Shown: positions 37,999-47,084, counted from the first letter of the stretch. The stretch: DNA of 64,000 nucleotides from Corynebacterium sp. ACRPH (GCF_022347285.1 NZ_JAKRND010000012.1:1-64000); one strand, 5' to 3'. Notes: a model not told the origin generated them from the sequence alone. A program made the numbers and translations.

Positions 37999-38404
37999 TC
38001 AGTCCGATCCGTAGACCTCAAACCCACCTGCGGTCCCGGTCTGCACATATGCAGCGGCACCAGCGATGAGCCGGAGTTGCTCATCACTCGCTGACCCTAT
38101 GCTCAGGCCTGGCTGGGCAATGATTGTCGTGAACCGCGGGAACAGCAGCGACGTCTGCTGCCTGATCCGGAAGAGCATCTCACGGTCCCCAATTTCGAAC
38201 GCCGTTCCTCCAAAGCGGCGCGTGTATCCGACGGCTCGTCGATCGAAATGTTCGAGGAGTGGCAACCCTGCGTTGTCTCGCCATCGCGCCCCGCGCATCG
38301 CTTGGCCGCAGACTTCGTAGAGGTCCTTTAGGCGGGATCCTGCGTCTGGTTTCAAGGAGTACTTGCAGTGCACGAGCGTGATGTGCAGATCTCCTCCATC
38401 AACT
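37999..38404 (-). pseudogene. Nuclease-like protein, C-terminal fragment cut by IS3 element
   Basis: The minus-strand frame reads about 134 residues from the IS boundary to a TGA at 37999. The opening VDGGDLHITLVHCKYS resembles the D-x(n)-(E/H)-x-K core of PD-(D/E)xK nucleases, followed by SRLKDLYEVCGQAMR, which I associate loosely with helicase/nuclease fusion proteins. Everything upstream of 38404 has been replaced by the IS3-family element. The fragment converges with the SF1 helicase, 62 bp away. The exact family is not certain. Confidence 0.5.
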
Positions 38405-38454
38405 TGAAGCGTCCTGGGTTTAGTTCCTACCTTTGCTAAGGAAGGATTGGCACT

Positions 38455-38772
38455 ATGCCCAGAAAGTATTCCGCCGAATTCAAGGAGAAGGCGATCCATC
38501 AAGTCCTAGAGATGGTCCGTCTGGAGTCTTGCTCACGGCAACGTGCATACGAGGTAGTCGGAGAGCTCCTTGGCGTGTCCCATCACACGTTGCGCGCCTG
38601 GTACCGTGACAGCGTCGCCCATGAGCAGGCCGCTCCAACAGGTGGCGAAACCATGGAAGAAGAGCTCAAACGGCTACGCCGGGAAAACCGCGAGCTGAAA
38701 CGAGCCAACGGAAACCTCAAGACTGCCTCGGCTTTTTTCGCGGCGGAACTCGACCGCCCCACGACCAGATGA
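38455..38772 (+). CDS. IS3-family transposase OrfA
   Basis: A 105-residue helix-turn-helix protein (PRKYSAEFKEKAIHQVLEM, GVSHHTLRAWYRD) with a leucine-zipper-like tail (EELKRLRRENRELKRANGNLK), the usual OrfA form. A canonical -1 slippery heptamer T TTT TTC lies at 38733-38739 in the orfA frame, so ribosomes can shift to make the OrfAB transposase. AAGGAAGGA precedes the start. Confidence 0.93.
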   Translation: MPRKYSAEFKEKAIHQVLEMVRLESCSRQRAYEVVGELLGVSHHTLRAWYRDSVAHEQAAPTGGETMEEELKRLRRENRELKRANGNLKTASAFFAAELDRPTTR

Positions 38773-39677
38773 TCTCCTACATCGACGAGTACAAGGAGCA
38801 ATGTGGGGTCGAGGCCATCTGCCGTGTTCTGAAACAAGCAGACCGTGGATTCATCACCTCCCGCGGCTACCGTAAAGCCACCACCCGCGCCCCGAGCGCC
38901 AGAGCCTTAAGCGATAGCCTGCTTATCCCAGAGATTCAGCGCGTCCATGCGGAAAACTTCTCGGTCTACGGCATCCGCAAGATGTGGCACGCCATGAACC
39001 GTGAGGGCTTTCATATCGGCCGCGACAAGACCGCACGCCTGATGAAACTTGCAGGTGTGTCTGGTCGACGACGTGGACGCACCCCGGTCACCACGATCAG
39101 CCCTAAAGTGCCGGATCATCGTCCGGATCTTGTGCAGCGAAACTTCCGGGCAACAGCACCCGGGCGACTTTGGGTCGCCGACATTACCTATGTTCGCACC
39201 CTGTCAGGATTCGCGTACACCGCGTTTGTCATTGACGTCTACAGCCGCAAAATAGTCGGTGTTGCCACCCGCTCTACGATGCGCACCGATGCGCTGCCGA
39301 TGGAGGCACTGGAACATGCATTAACGACTGCCGGTCGAATCCACGGCGACCAGCTAATACACCACAGTGACCGGGGAAGTCAGTACGTATCACTGAAGTG
39401 CTCCACCGCTTTGGCCGAAGCCGAGATCCGGCCGAGTGTCGGCACGGTCGGAGATTCCTATGACAACGCGCTGGCCGAGACTGTTAACGGTCTCTACAAG
39501 GCTGAACTTATCCATCCTCAAGGCCCATGGACATCAGTAGGCGAAGTCGAGCTAGCCACCTTGCGGTGGGTGCACTGGTGGAACACCAAACGTCTTCACG
39601 AAGCGTTGGATTACGCCACCCCACAAGAAGTAGAAACCGAGTACTATCTCACCGAGCCCATCAACACAGGGCCGTAA
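38769..39677 (+). CDS. IS3-family transposase OrfB (DDE integrase domain)
   Basis: A 302-residue catalytic part. The DDE triad is visible in VADITYV, HHSDRGSQY and DNALAETVNGLYKAE. The ATG overlaps the orfA stop (ATGA), and translation as an OrfAB fusion through the upstream slippery site is the normal route for this family. The gene is intact, so the element may still be active. Confidence 0.93.
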   Translation: MISYIDEYKEQCGVEAICRVLKQADRGFITSRGYRKATTRAPSARALSDSLLIPEIQRVHAENFSVYGIRKMWHAMNREGFHIGRDKTARLMKLAGVSGRRRGRTPVTTISPKVPDHRPDLVQRNFRATAPGRLWVADITYVRTLSGFAYTAFVIDVYSRKIVGVATRSTMRTDALPMEALEHALTTAGRIHGDQLIHHSDRGSQYVSLKCSTALAEAEIRPSVGTVGDSYDNALAETVNGLYKAELIHPQGPWTSVGEVELATLRWVHWWNTKRLHEALDYATPQEVETEYYLTEPINTGP

Positions 39678-39707
39678 AAGAAGCGGAACTAAACCCAGGA
39701 CGCTTCA

Positions 39708-40119
39708 GTTCTGCAGGATCATCGGCTAATGATTTCTCGAGTGCTGCTCGGGTGGGCATGCAAGTGTGCTCTTTGCGTTCTCTTTTCGACATCAAACCCC
39801 ATTCTCCCTCTTCACGGTGGCGTTGTGCCCAGGAATAGACACTCATCTTTGAGCGCAGCTCGCATTCCACAGCGATGTCAGCTGGCCTCCAGCCAGCGTG
39901 GAAGAGCTCAACAGCGCGAAGCTTGACCTCAAACGGGTAGCGAGTCAGTGTTTTTGACTGTTTGCGGGGTCGACCAGGTTTGGCGGGTTCACGCAACCAT
40001 TTGTACAGCGTCCATCGCCCTGAATAACCAAGTTCACGGACGGTCTTGGTCACCGATTGAGTGCGCTTGTAAACCTGCAGAGCTATGCGTCGCTGCTCCT
40101 TGGTGTATAAGCGGTTCAT
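39708..40119 (-). pseudogene. Truncated IS3-family (IS150-like) OrfA
   Basis: From ATG 40119 the frame encodes a two-HTH protein (RLYTKEQRRIALQVYKRTQSVTK, PFEVKLRAVELFHAGWRPADIA) up to ALEKSLADDPAEL, where it runs into the right repeat of the adjacent IS3 element at 39707. The last residues come from the IS end. The OrfB part is missing altogether, so more than a simple insertion occurred. GGAATC(CTCCAA)GATTCC, an inverted repeat, sits just upstream. Confidence 0.8.
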
Positions 40120-40201
40120 GATGGAATCCTCCAAGATTCCGTCCGCATCCCCTTCTGACCTTTAACCCTTAACCCCCGAGAAGTCACCTCAGAAACAAAA
40201 C

Positions 40202-40223
40202 TGCCCCGCCATCAGGCGGGGCA
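40202..40223 (-). terminator. tRNA-Ala terminator
   Basis: TGCCCCGCC(ATCA)GGCGGGGCA, a perfect 9-bp stem, is followed on the minus strand by GTTTTGTTT. It lies 24 bp beyond the 3' end of the tRNA gene. Confidence 0.85.
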
Positions 40224-40246
40224 AGTTTCGATTTTCTCATCTTATG

Positions 40247-40319
40247 TGGAGCTAACGGGACTCGAACCCGTGACCCCCACACTGCCAGTGTGGTGCGCTA
40301 CCAGCTGCGCCATAGCCCC
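40247..40319 (-). tRNA. tRNA-Ala, anticodon GGC
   Basis: The minus strand folds as a standard cloverleaf: acceptor GGGGCTA / TAGCTCC, D-arm GCGC...GCGC, anticodon arm CCACA-CTGGCAG-TGTGG with anticodon GGC, and T-arm ACGGG-TTCGAGT-CCCGT, then A73. CCA is not encoded. The foreign island lies directly beyond its 3' end, although no repeated tRNA tail was found at the far edge. Confidence 0.95.
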
Positions 40320-40437
40320 GTTGCTCTTCAAGCGAACGGATCTAAAGCTACAACACTGGAATTGAGTTCTCCAAATCGCCAGGTGGCAGTGGGGTAACGC
40401 GCGGGCGTAAGCCCCGCACATCCACCCTGCGTGGGCG

Positions 40438-41184
40438 CTACTTACCTTCCAGCGCGACCGGAACCCAGGAGCTCAGGGTCTGGTCCGGGTTGGACGGCGG
40501 GTCGAAGCGCTTGCCGTCCTTGTACAGCAGCGGCGAGGAAACGTCACCCTCGCGCTTCTCGACCTCCTTGTCGTTCTTCTGAGCGACCTTCACGCCGTCT
40601 TCCTTCACGGACTCGTTGCGGATCTTTTCGACCACATCTTCATTCACACCGATCTTGTCGGCCGCGTTGGCCAGGTCGTCCCAGCCCCACTGGCGGGTAA
40701 CGGTGGACTGCTCTTCCATCATCAAGCGGTGGATATTCCAGAAGGCATTCACGTCGCCAGCCTTAGCCACGGCCCACGCCACGGATGCGCCACGGGTGGA
40801 CGGGCCGGACTCATCGCCCCGGTCCAGGAAGTTCAGGAAGCGGAACTTCACCTTCACCTTGCCGTCTTCCAGCGCACTCTTCAGATCTCCGCTGGATGCG
40901 GATTCCAGCTGTGCACAGTAGTGACAGCTGAAGTCCTCGAAGACCTCGACGGTCGGCACGTCGTCGCCGGCGTTCTCCGACTCCAGCGTGACAGCGCTTT
41001 CGTCGGTCGTCATCTTCACATCCACCTTGTCATCCGGCAGGGTGATGTTATCGACCTTGTGCTGCTGGTTGTTGTACACAATGAAACCGATGGCTACGGC
41101 TGCGATAACGAGGATCGCAATGATTCCCCACAGGAAGCCATTGCCCCCTTTAGAAGAGTTAGGGGCCTTGATCTTCTGGCTCAC
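40438..41184 (-). CDS. DsbA-like membrane-anchored thiol oxidoreductase (MdbA type)
   Basis: A 248-residue protein with an N-terminal membrane anchor (about 17-38, LWGIIAILVIAAVAIGFIVY) and an outside thioredoxin fold. The redox motif is CHYC in FEDFSCHYCAQLESA (about residue 92) and a cis-Pro loop is seen in VSSPLLY. Proteins of this type form disulfides in exported corynebacterial proteins such as pilins. VKOR at 33.5 kb is its likely re-oxidant. It starts with GTG after GAAAGGAAC. It is downstream of the phosphoglucomutase gene on the same strand. Confidence 0.9.
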   Translation of the reverse strand: MSQKIKAPNSSKGGNGFLWGIIAILVIAAVAIGFIVYNNQQHKVDNITLPDDKVDVKMTTDESAVTLESENAGDDVPTVEVFEDFSCHYCAQLESASSGDLKSALEDGKVKVKFRFLNFLDRGDESGPSTRGASVAWAVAKAGDVNAFWNIHRLMMEEQSTVTRQWGWDDLANAADKIGVNEDVVEKIRNESVKEDGVKVAQKNDKEVEKREGDVSSPLLYKDGKRFDPPSNPDQTLSSWVPVALEGK

Positions 41185-41299
41185 TGAGCGTTCCTTTCAA
41201 GATGATGACGTGTCTACTGGGCATGAGGGTATCGCAGTTTTCTGGCAATACCCTGAATCGACCCCGTGATTTTACGCATACCTGCAGGGAACCGCGAAG

Positions 41300-42955
41300 T
41301 TATCCCAGCACGCCATCGACGACGACCTGCGCCTCTTCCAGCACCTTGTCCAGGTGCTCGGCGCCGTTGAAGGACTCCGCGTAAATCTTGTACTTGTCCT
41401 CCGTGCCGCTCGGGCGGGCAGCGAACCAGGCGTTTTCGGTGGTCACCTTCACACCACCGATGGCCGCGCCGTTGCCCGGCGCCTCGGTCAGGATTGCCTC
41501 GATCTTCTCCCCTGCCAGTTCGGTGGCCTCCACGTCGCTGGCGCTGAGCTTCTTCAGGCGCTCCTTCTGCTCACGGTTCGCCGGCGCATCGATGCGCTTA
41601 TACTGCGGTGCGCCCAGCTCCTCAGCTAGCTCCTTGTAGCGCTCGGACGGGCTCTTGCCGGTCGTTGCCTTGATTTCGGACGCCAACAGGTCAGCGATAA
41701 TACCGTCCTTATCGGTAGACCAGACCTGTCCGTTGCGGCGGAGGAAGGAAGCACCTGCCGATTCTTCTCCACCAAAGCCCACGGATCCGTTGACCAGCCC
41801 CGGCACGAACCACTTGAACCCAACCGGAACTTCCATCAGCTTGCGCCCCATGCGGGCCACCACGCGGTCGATCATGGAGGAGCTGACCAGGGTCTTACCC
41901 ACGGCGGCATCCTGTGGCCAGTTCTCGCGGTGGCTAAAGAGGTACTCGATAGCGACGGCGAGGTAGTGGTTCGGATTCATCAGGCCTGCGTCTGGGGTGA
42001 CGATTCCATGGCGGTCGGAATCGGCGTCATTACCAGTAGCGATGTCATAGGAAGCCGTACCGGCGCCTGCGACCGCATCGACCAGAGAGGCCATCGCGGA
42101 CGGCGAGGAGCAATCCATGCGGATCTTGCCGTCGGAGTCCAAGGTCATGAACCCGAAGGCCGGGTCGATGGTGGGGTTAACGACCGTGAGGTCCAGGCCG
42201 TGCACGTCGGCGATGCGCTCCCAGTAGGCAACAGAGGCGCCACCCATCGGGTCGGCGCCGATGCGCACGCCCGCGTTGCGGATGGCCTCAATGTCGATGA
42301 CCTCCGGCAGGGCAGCAACGTAATTGCCCAGGAAGTTGTGGCTTTCCACCAGCTCGGCAGAAGTGGAGCGCTGTACGCCGGTCAGGCCCGCATCCAGGTA
42401 CTCGTTGGCGCGGCGGGCAATCCAGCTGGTGGCATCGGTATCCGCCGGACCGCCGGTCGGCGGGTTGTACTTAAAGCCACCATCGCGTGGCGGGTTGTGG
42501 GAGGGGGTGACGACGATGCCGTCGGCGCGGCCAGCGTCGGTGCCCTCAGGGCCGCCGGGCAGCTGCTTGTTGTACTCCAGGATGGCGAAGCTGACCGACG
42601 GGGTGGGCACGAAGCCACGCTCCTGGTCCACTTTCACGGTCACCTGGTTACCGGCCAGAACCTCCAGCGCGGTGGCTTCGGCGGGCTCGGACAGGGCGTG
42701 GGGGTCGCGGCCGATGAAAATCGGGCCGTTGATCCCCTGCTCGCGGCGGTAGTCAACGATGGCCTGGGTGGTTGCCAGGATGTGCGGCTCGTTGAAGGCA
42801 CCGTCGAAGGCACTGCCGCGGTGGCCGGAGGTGCCGAAGCTCACGCGCTGGCCCGGATCAGCCAGGTTCGGGACCGTGGCGGAGTATGCCTCCAGCAGGG
42901 CGGGAATGTCGGTGAGGTCGTCGGGGGTGGCGGGCTGGCCAGCACGTGGGTGCAT
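41300..42955 (-). CDS. pgm: Alpha-D-glucose phosphate-specific phosphoglucomutase
   Basis: Pgm interconverts glucose 1- and 6-phosphate for glycogen, trehalose and wall sugar supply. The 551-residue enzyme has the catalytic serine loop GIVVTPSHNPP, metal-binding GNDADSDRHG, sugar-binding GGEESAG (in FGGEESAGASF) and the phosphate-binding ARPSGTEDKYKIY. The opening FGTSGHRG is typical of the alpha-D-phosphohexomutase family. GAAGGAATC precedes the ATG. It is the first gene of a unit with the DsbA-like gene. Confidence 0.95.
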   Translation of the reverse strand: MHPRAGQPATPDDLTDIPALLEAYSATVPNLADPGQRVSFGTSGHRGSAFDGAFNEPHILATTQAIVDYRREQGINGPIFIGRDPHALSEPAEATALEVLAGNQVTVKVDQERGFVPTPSVSFAILEYNKQLPGGPEGTDAGRADGIVVTPSHNPPRDGGFKYNPPTGGPADTDATSWIARRANEYLDAGLTGVQRSTSAELVESHNFLGNYVAALPEVIDIEAIRNAGVRIGADPMGGASVAYWERIADVHGLDLTVVNPTIDPAFGFMTLDSDGKIRMDCSSPSAMASLVDAVAGAGTASYDIATGNDADSDRHGIVTPDAGLMNPNHYLAVAIEYLFSHRENWPQDAAVGKTLVSSSMIDRVVARMGRKLMEVPVGFKWFVPGLVNGSVGFGGEESAGASFLRRNGQVWSTDKDGIIADLLASEIKATTGKSPSERYKELAEELGAPQYKRIDAPANREQKERLKKLSASDVEATELAGEKIEAILTEAPGNGAAIGGVKVTTENAWFAARPSGTEDKYKIYAESFNGAEHLDKVLEEAQVVVDGVLG

Positions 42956-43172
42956 AATGATTCCTTCGGTCGGTGCCTGAAAGCATTTTCTTGCTACTCA
43001 CCATTTATCGTGCCCGATTCCGGCGGGTTTTTCAGCGCTCTCCCCGCGCTCTTCTACCCCGCCCCCGCGCTTGTCGCCACTCCTCGCCGCTGCCCGGCAT
43101 TTGTAAACAGCCCCAGCGAATTTGTCTAAACCCTTCTTCCACACTTCTTTACAGGCGTAACCTCTGTAGTCC

Positions 43173-44618
43173 ATGCAAGACGTTTCCTTCGCCGAATCCC
43201 TCCAGAACACCCTGGACAAGATCGACCAGTTCATCTGGAGCCAGTGGCTCCTGATCCCATTACTGCTGCTCACCGGCCTATGGCTAACGATCCGCCTGGG
43301 TGGCGTGCAGTTCCGCAAACTGTTCGTAGCCCTGCGCCACGGGCTTATCGACAGGAACGACGAGGGTGGCGAAGGCGATATCACTCAGTATCAGGCGCTC
43401 ACCACTGCACTGGCCGCAACTGTCGGCGTGGGCAACATTGTGGGTGTGGCAACCGCCATCTCCATCGGTGGCCCCGGCGCGCTGTTCTGGATGTGGATCA
43501 CCGGCTTGGTGGGTATGGCCTCTAAGTACTCGGAGGCTTTCCTGGGTGTACGCTTCCGCGTGGCCGACTCGAAAGGCAATGTCTCCGGCGGTCCGCAGCG
43601 CTATCTTTCGGGAGGCATTCCGGGTGGGCTGGGCACGTTCCTAGCGTGGTTCTTCACCATCGCAGCCATCATCGCCTCCTTCGGCATCGGCAACCTGACG
43701 CAGGGTAATGCCGTAGCTGCGGGCCTGGAGGACACCTTCGACGTCAGCCCCACCGTCACCGGCGCGGTAATGTTCGTGCTGATCGGAGCGGTTCTCCTCG
43801 GCGGCATTAGCTCCATCGGCAGGGTGACCTCGGCCTTTGTTCCGCTGATGATTCTTATCTACATCGGCGGCGGCATCGTAGTGCTGGCTTTGCACGCAGG
43901 CGACATCCCGAATGCTCTGGGGCTTATCTTTAATGACGCCTTCACGGGGACCTCTGCCACCGGTGGATTCGTAGGCTCCGGCATCATGCTGGCCATGCAG
44001 ATGGGTGTGGCCCGCGGCATTTTCTCCAACGAGTCCGGCATGGGATCAGCCGCAATTGCAGCGGCCGCCGCGAAGACCACTCACCCTGTGCGCCAGGGCT
44101 TGGTCTCTATGACTCAGACGTTTATCGACACGATCATCGTGGTGACCATGACCGGCCTGGTGATCATCACCACCGGCGTGTGGGATACAGGCGAGGATAA
44201 TGCGGCCAACATGACGGCTCAGGCCTTTAGCAAGGGCATCGGCTCGGAGTGGGGTGGCACCATCGTCTCCCTCTCCATCGTGTTCTTCGCTTTCTCCACG
44301 ATCCTGGGATGGTCCTACTATGGCGAGCGAAACGCGGAGCGTGCCTTTGGCCCCTGGGCTTCCCTGCCCTACCGCATGCTGTTTACGTGTGTGGTTTTCG
44401 TCGGTGCCACCACGGAGATCGGCCTGGCCTGGACCTTCGCGGACATTGCCAACGGCCTGATGGCGCTGCCGAACCTGGTGGGCATGCTGATTCTCTCCGG
44501 GCTCATCGCCCGGGAGACGAAGGCCTACCTGGACTTCGACCCGACCCTGCGGGCGCGCCCGGAGGATGTGGAGAAGTTCCTGGTGGAAACCAAGAACCCC
44601 TGGCGCAGCGCGCTGTAA
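43173..44618 (+). CDS. Sodium:alanine/glycine symporter (AGCS family)
   Basis: A 481-residue membrane carrier with about eleven hydrophobic helices. Family signatures include TVGVGNIVGVATAI, GPGALFWMWITGLVGMASKYSEA, GGPQRYLSGG, the segment ARGIFSNESGMGSAAIAAAAA and SYYGERNAERAFG. These carriers import alanine, glycine or glutamine with sodium. No glycine riboswitch is visible in the 217-bp upstream gap. It converges with the lipoprotein gene. Confidence 0.93.
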   Translation: MQDVSFAESLQNTLDKIDQFIWSQWLLIPLLLLTGLWLTIRLGGVQFRKLFVALRHGLIDRNDEGGEGDITQYQALTTALAATVGVGNIVGVATAISIGGPGALFWMWITGLVGMASKYSEAFLGVRFRVADSKGNVSGGPQRYLSGGIPGGLGTFLAWFFTIAAIIASFGIGNLTQGNAVAAGLEDTFDVSPTVTGAVMFVLIGAVLLGGISSIGRVTSAFVPLMILIYIGGGIVVLALHAGDIPNALGLIFNDAFTGTSATGGFVGSGIMLAMQMGVARGIFSNESGMGSAAIAAAAAKTTHPVRQGLVSMTQTFIDTIIVVTMTGLVIITTGVWDTGEDNAANMTAQAFSKGIGSEWGGTIVSLSIVFFAFSTILGWSYYGERNAERAFGPWASLPYRMLFTCVVFVGATTEIGLAWTFADIANGLMALPNLVGMLILSGLIARETKAYLDFDPTLRARPEDVEKFLVETKNPWRSAL

Positions 44619-44640
44619 CCAGCGGGTTATAACGCCGCCT

Positions 44641-45237
44641 CTAGTTGGCGCAGTTGAATTCCACGGATAGGGCGATCGTACGGTTCGAATCGTCCTCCAC
44701 TGGGGTTCCTTCGACGACATAGTTGTCGCCTTGGCGCTTCACCGTGGCCGAGGCGGCATGGTCGTCATCGATCTCATATTCGACACCCTTGTATTCGAAG
44801 TCCAGGGACTCTAGGGCTGGCTGATCGGTGTAAATATCGATGTCCAGCTCATCACGATCGTCGTCATCCTTGCCGAAATCGGCCTCTAGCACTTCGCGTC
44901 CGTCGTCCTCATCCAGTTCGCAACGCACCGGGGAGAACAGCTTGGTATCCACTTCCTTGCCATCGACGGTGATCCTGTGGAGCTTGCTGCCCGAATCCTG
45001 TTGCGCGGGAGCTTCTTGAGAAGCTCGGGATTGTTCCGCCTCCTCTGGGGCAGAAGATTCCTCAGCACTCTCCTTCACCGTGGACGTGACGGTTTCCTTC
45101 TCTGCGGCGCCATCATTCGAATCTTCAGACGAACAGGCGGCTGCCGAGACTCCCAGTGCGCATGCCACTGCTACTGCGGCACTGCGACGAGCAATTTGCG
45201 AACTAACAATTTTCTTAGCAGGTCGTAAATTTCTCAT
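44641..45237 (-). CDS. LpqH-like lipoprotein
   Basis: A 198-residue secreted lipoprotein. A basic N-terminus and hydrophobic core end in the lipobox VSAAAC, so the cysteine near residue 35 becomes lipid-modified and anchors the protein. A Ser/Glu/Ala/Gln-rich linker leads to a C-terminal domain with ITVDGKEVD, VRCELDEDD and an ending SVEFNC whose two cysteines may pair. This resembles the LpqH/19-kDa antigen family. A TTG eight codons upstream is an alternative start. Function unknown. Confidence 0.8.
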   Translation of the reverse strand: MRNLRPAKKIVSSQIARRSAAVAVACALGVSAAACSSEDSNDGAAEKETVTSTVKESAEESSAPEEAEQSRASQEAPAQQDSGSKLHRITVDGKEVDTKLFSPVRCELDEDDGREVLEADFGKDDDDRDELDIDIYTDQPALESLDFEYKGVEYEIDDDHAASATVKRQGDNYVVEGTPVEDDSNRTIALSVEFNCAN

Positions 45238-45311
45238 AATCGCCACGCTATCAAAAATCAATTAAGCAAAACCCCTCACAGGGTTTAGTGATCTGGATTA
45301 CAGTCGCGAGC

Positions 45312-46985
45312 ATGACTTTCGCATCGCAGCACGGCCTAAACGCTCCACTCACTCCTCTGCGCTTCTTGCAACGCTCCGCACAGGTTCACCCCAACAAAAT
45401 CGCCGCAGTCGACGGGCCACGGCGCATCACCTTCGCAGAGTTCAACGAAGACGCCCAAGCCTTCGCCCACGCGCTGATCGCCGACCAGGTGGCCGAGGGC
45501 GACCGCGTGGGCATCCTCGCCTCCAATAGCTACGAGGCTCTGCTCGCTCAGTTCGCCGTGCCGCTGGCGAATGCGGTGACGGTGCCGATCAACACCCGCC
45601 TTGCACCTAAGGAAGTCAACTACATCCTCGACCACTCCTCCATCGACGTCCTCGTCGGCGAGAAGGAACTGATCGACCCCATCCTCGCCAGCGGCGAACG
45701 AGACCTGCGCCGAGCCGTGTACATCGCCGACAAGGAAGGCGTAGAGCCCCCGGTTGAAAACGGGGCAACTGACGCGCAGGGGGCGTCACTAGTAACAACA
45801 TTTAGCGACTACTTGGCCGCGCACCGCGACGAAGAGCCACTGCCCTACCGGGTGCACGATGAGAACGAGACCATCGCGATCAACTACACTTCCGGAACCA
45901 CCGGAAAGCCGAAGGGCGTGATCTACACCCACCGCGGCGCATACCTGAACGCGCTGGGGCAGGCGCACACGCAGCACTTTAGCCACGACACTGTGTACCT
46001 GTGGACGCTGCCGATGTTCCACTGCTCCGGCTGGTGCACAGGCTGGGCGGCGATGGCCGTCAGCGCAACCCAGGTGGCGCTACGCGCGGTGCGTGGCCCG
46101 GAGATGTGGGAGCTGATCCGCACCGAGGGCGTGACCGCCATGTGCGGCGCCCCGGCTGTGCTGAACACCCTGGTAGATGACGAAAACAAGCGCCGTGTGA
46201 CGAACCTGCGTGTCACCACCGCGGGCGCGCCACCGAGCCCGACGACCATCACCCGCTGCGAGAACATCGGCGTGGAGGTCACCCACGTGTACGGCCTGAC
46301 CGAAAGCTACGGGCCCTTCACCGTCTGCGAATCGCAGCCCGAATGGGCGGACATGACGGTCCGCCGCCGCGCGATTTTGAAGGCGCGCCAGGGCGTGGCG
46401 TCCATCACCAACGAAGACGTCCGCGTAATCCAGCCGACCGAACACCTAGACGAAGCGCTGGTGGACGTGCCCGCCGACGGCGCGACACTGGGCGAGATCG
46501 TCCTGACCGGCAACGGCATTATGGCTGGATATTTCAAGGACGAGGAAGCCACCGCGCACGCCTTCCGCGGCGGCTGGTTCCACACCGGAGACCTCGGAGT
46601 AATGCACCCCAACGGCTACATCCAGCTGATGGATCGCGCGAAGGACGTGGTGGTTTCCGGCGGCGAAAACATCTCCACCATCGAGGTCGAGCAGGCCGTT
46701 ATCAGCCACCCCGACATCTCCGACTGTGCGGTCATCGGCGTGCCGGACGAGAAGTGGGGCGAGCGCCCGCGCGCCTACGTGACCCTGCGCCCGGAGGCTC
46801 GCGGCGGAGACGAATCCGCTTTGGAAGAAGCCGTGATCGCCTACTGCCGCGCGCACATCGCCGGCTACAAGGTGCCGCGAGACGTGCGCATTCTCGACGA
46901 GCTGCCTCGCACCTCCACGGGCAAGGTCCGCAAGAATGAACTGCGAGAGGAAGCGTGGGCGGGCCACGAGCAGAGGATCAACTAG
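45312..46985 (+). CDS. Long/medium-chain acyl-CoA synthetase
   Basis: A 557-residue ANL-superfamily ligase. P-loop YTSGTTGKPKGV (about 198-209), VYGLTESYGP, the hinge DRAKDVVVSGGENISTIEVE and the C-terminal lysine PRTSTGKVRKNELR are all intact, so the enzyme should be active. Sequence layout matches fatty acid CoA ligases of the FadD family with likely medium- to long-chain substrates, not resolvable further. The start at 45312 begins the homology; a GTG eight codons earlier is possible. A copy of the dispersed GGCGTCANTA motif lies inside the gene (45782-45791). Confidence 0.87.
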   Translation: MTFASQHGLNAPLTPLRFLQRSAQVHPNKIAAVDGPRRITFAEFNEDAQAFAHALIADQVAEGDRVGILASNSYEALLAQFAVPLANAVTVPINTRLAPKEVNYILDHSSIDVLVGEKELIDPILASGERDLRRAVYIADKEGVEPPVENGATDAQGASLVTTFSDYLAAHRDEEPLPYRVHDENETIAINYTSGTTGKPKGVIYTHRGAYLNALGQAHTQHFSHDTVYLWTLPMFHCSGWCTGWAAMAVSATQVALRAVRGPEMWELIRTEGVTAMCGAPAVLNTLVDDENKRRVTNLRVTTAGAPPSPTTITRCENIGVEVTHVYGLTESYGPFTVCESQPEWADMTVRRRAILKARQGVASITNEDVRVIQPTEHLDEALVDVPADGATLGEIVLTGNGIMAGYFKDEEATAHAFRGGWFHTGDLGVMHPNGYIQLMDRAKDVVVSGGENISTIEVEQAVISHPDISDCAVIGVPDEKWGERPRAYVTLRPEARGGDESALEEAVIAYCRAHIAGYKVPRDVRILDELPRTSTGKVRKNELREEAWAGHEQRIN

Positions 46986-47084
46986 GCACGGCCGTAGCCG
47001 TTAACCCACTATTCGCCCGGCCTTTCCCTACCCGCTGCTTTTAGTCCGGTTGCTGGTCACGCACACCTTTTACCCTTTGCCTTC

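Larger units (their letters stand above)
38405..39707 (+). mobile_element. Complete IS3-family insertion sequence, 1303 bp
   Basis: Perfect 23-bp terminal inverted repeats (38405-38427, TGAAGCGTCCTGGGTTTAGT..., and 39685-39707) bound orfA and orfB in overlapping frames. No matching 3-4 bp target duplication is seen (ACT left, GTT right). Both flanking genes are truncated at the element ends. Confidence 0.92.

Noticed and set aside
34034-40319. Direct repeat of the tRNA-Ala 3' end at the far edge of the island (att sites)
   Set aside because: I looked for GGAGCTAACGGGACTCGA-like sequence around 34.0-34.3 kb and found none, so tRNA-targeted integration stays unproven.
42956-43172. Glycine riboswitch upstream of the AGCS symporter
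   Set aside because: The conserved aptamer core is absent and the region is C-rich without the expected stems.
43931-43940. Treating each in-gene GGCGTCANTA copy as a regulatory site of its host gene
   Set aside because: Copies occur in both orientations inside coding regions, so a gene-specific role is unlikely; they are reported only as a dispersed motif.
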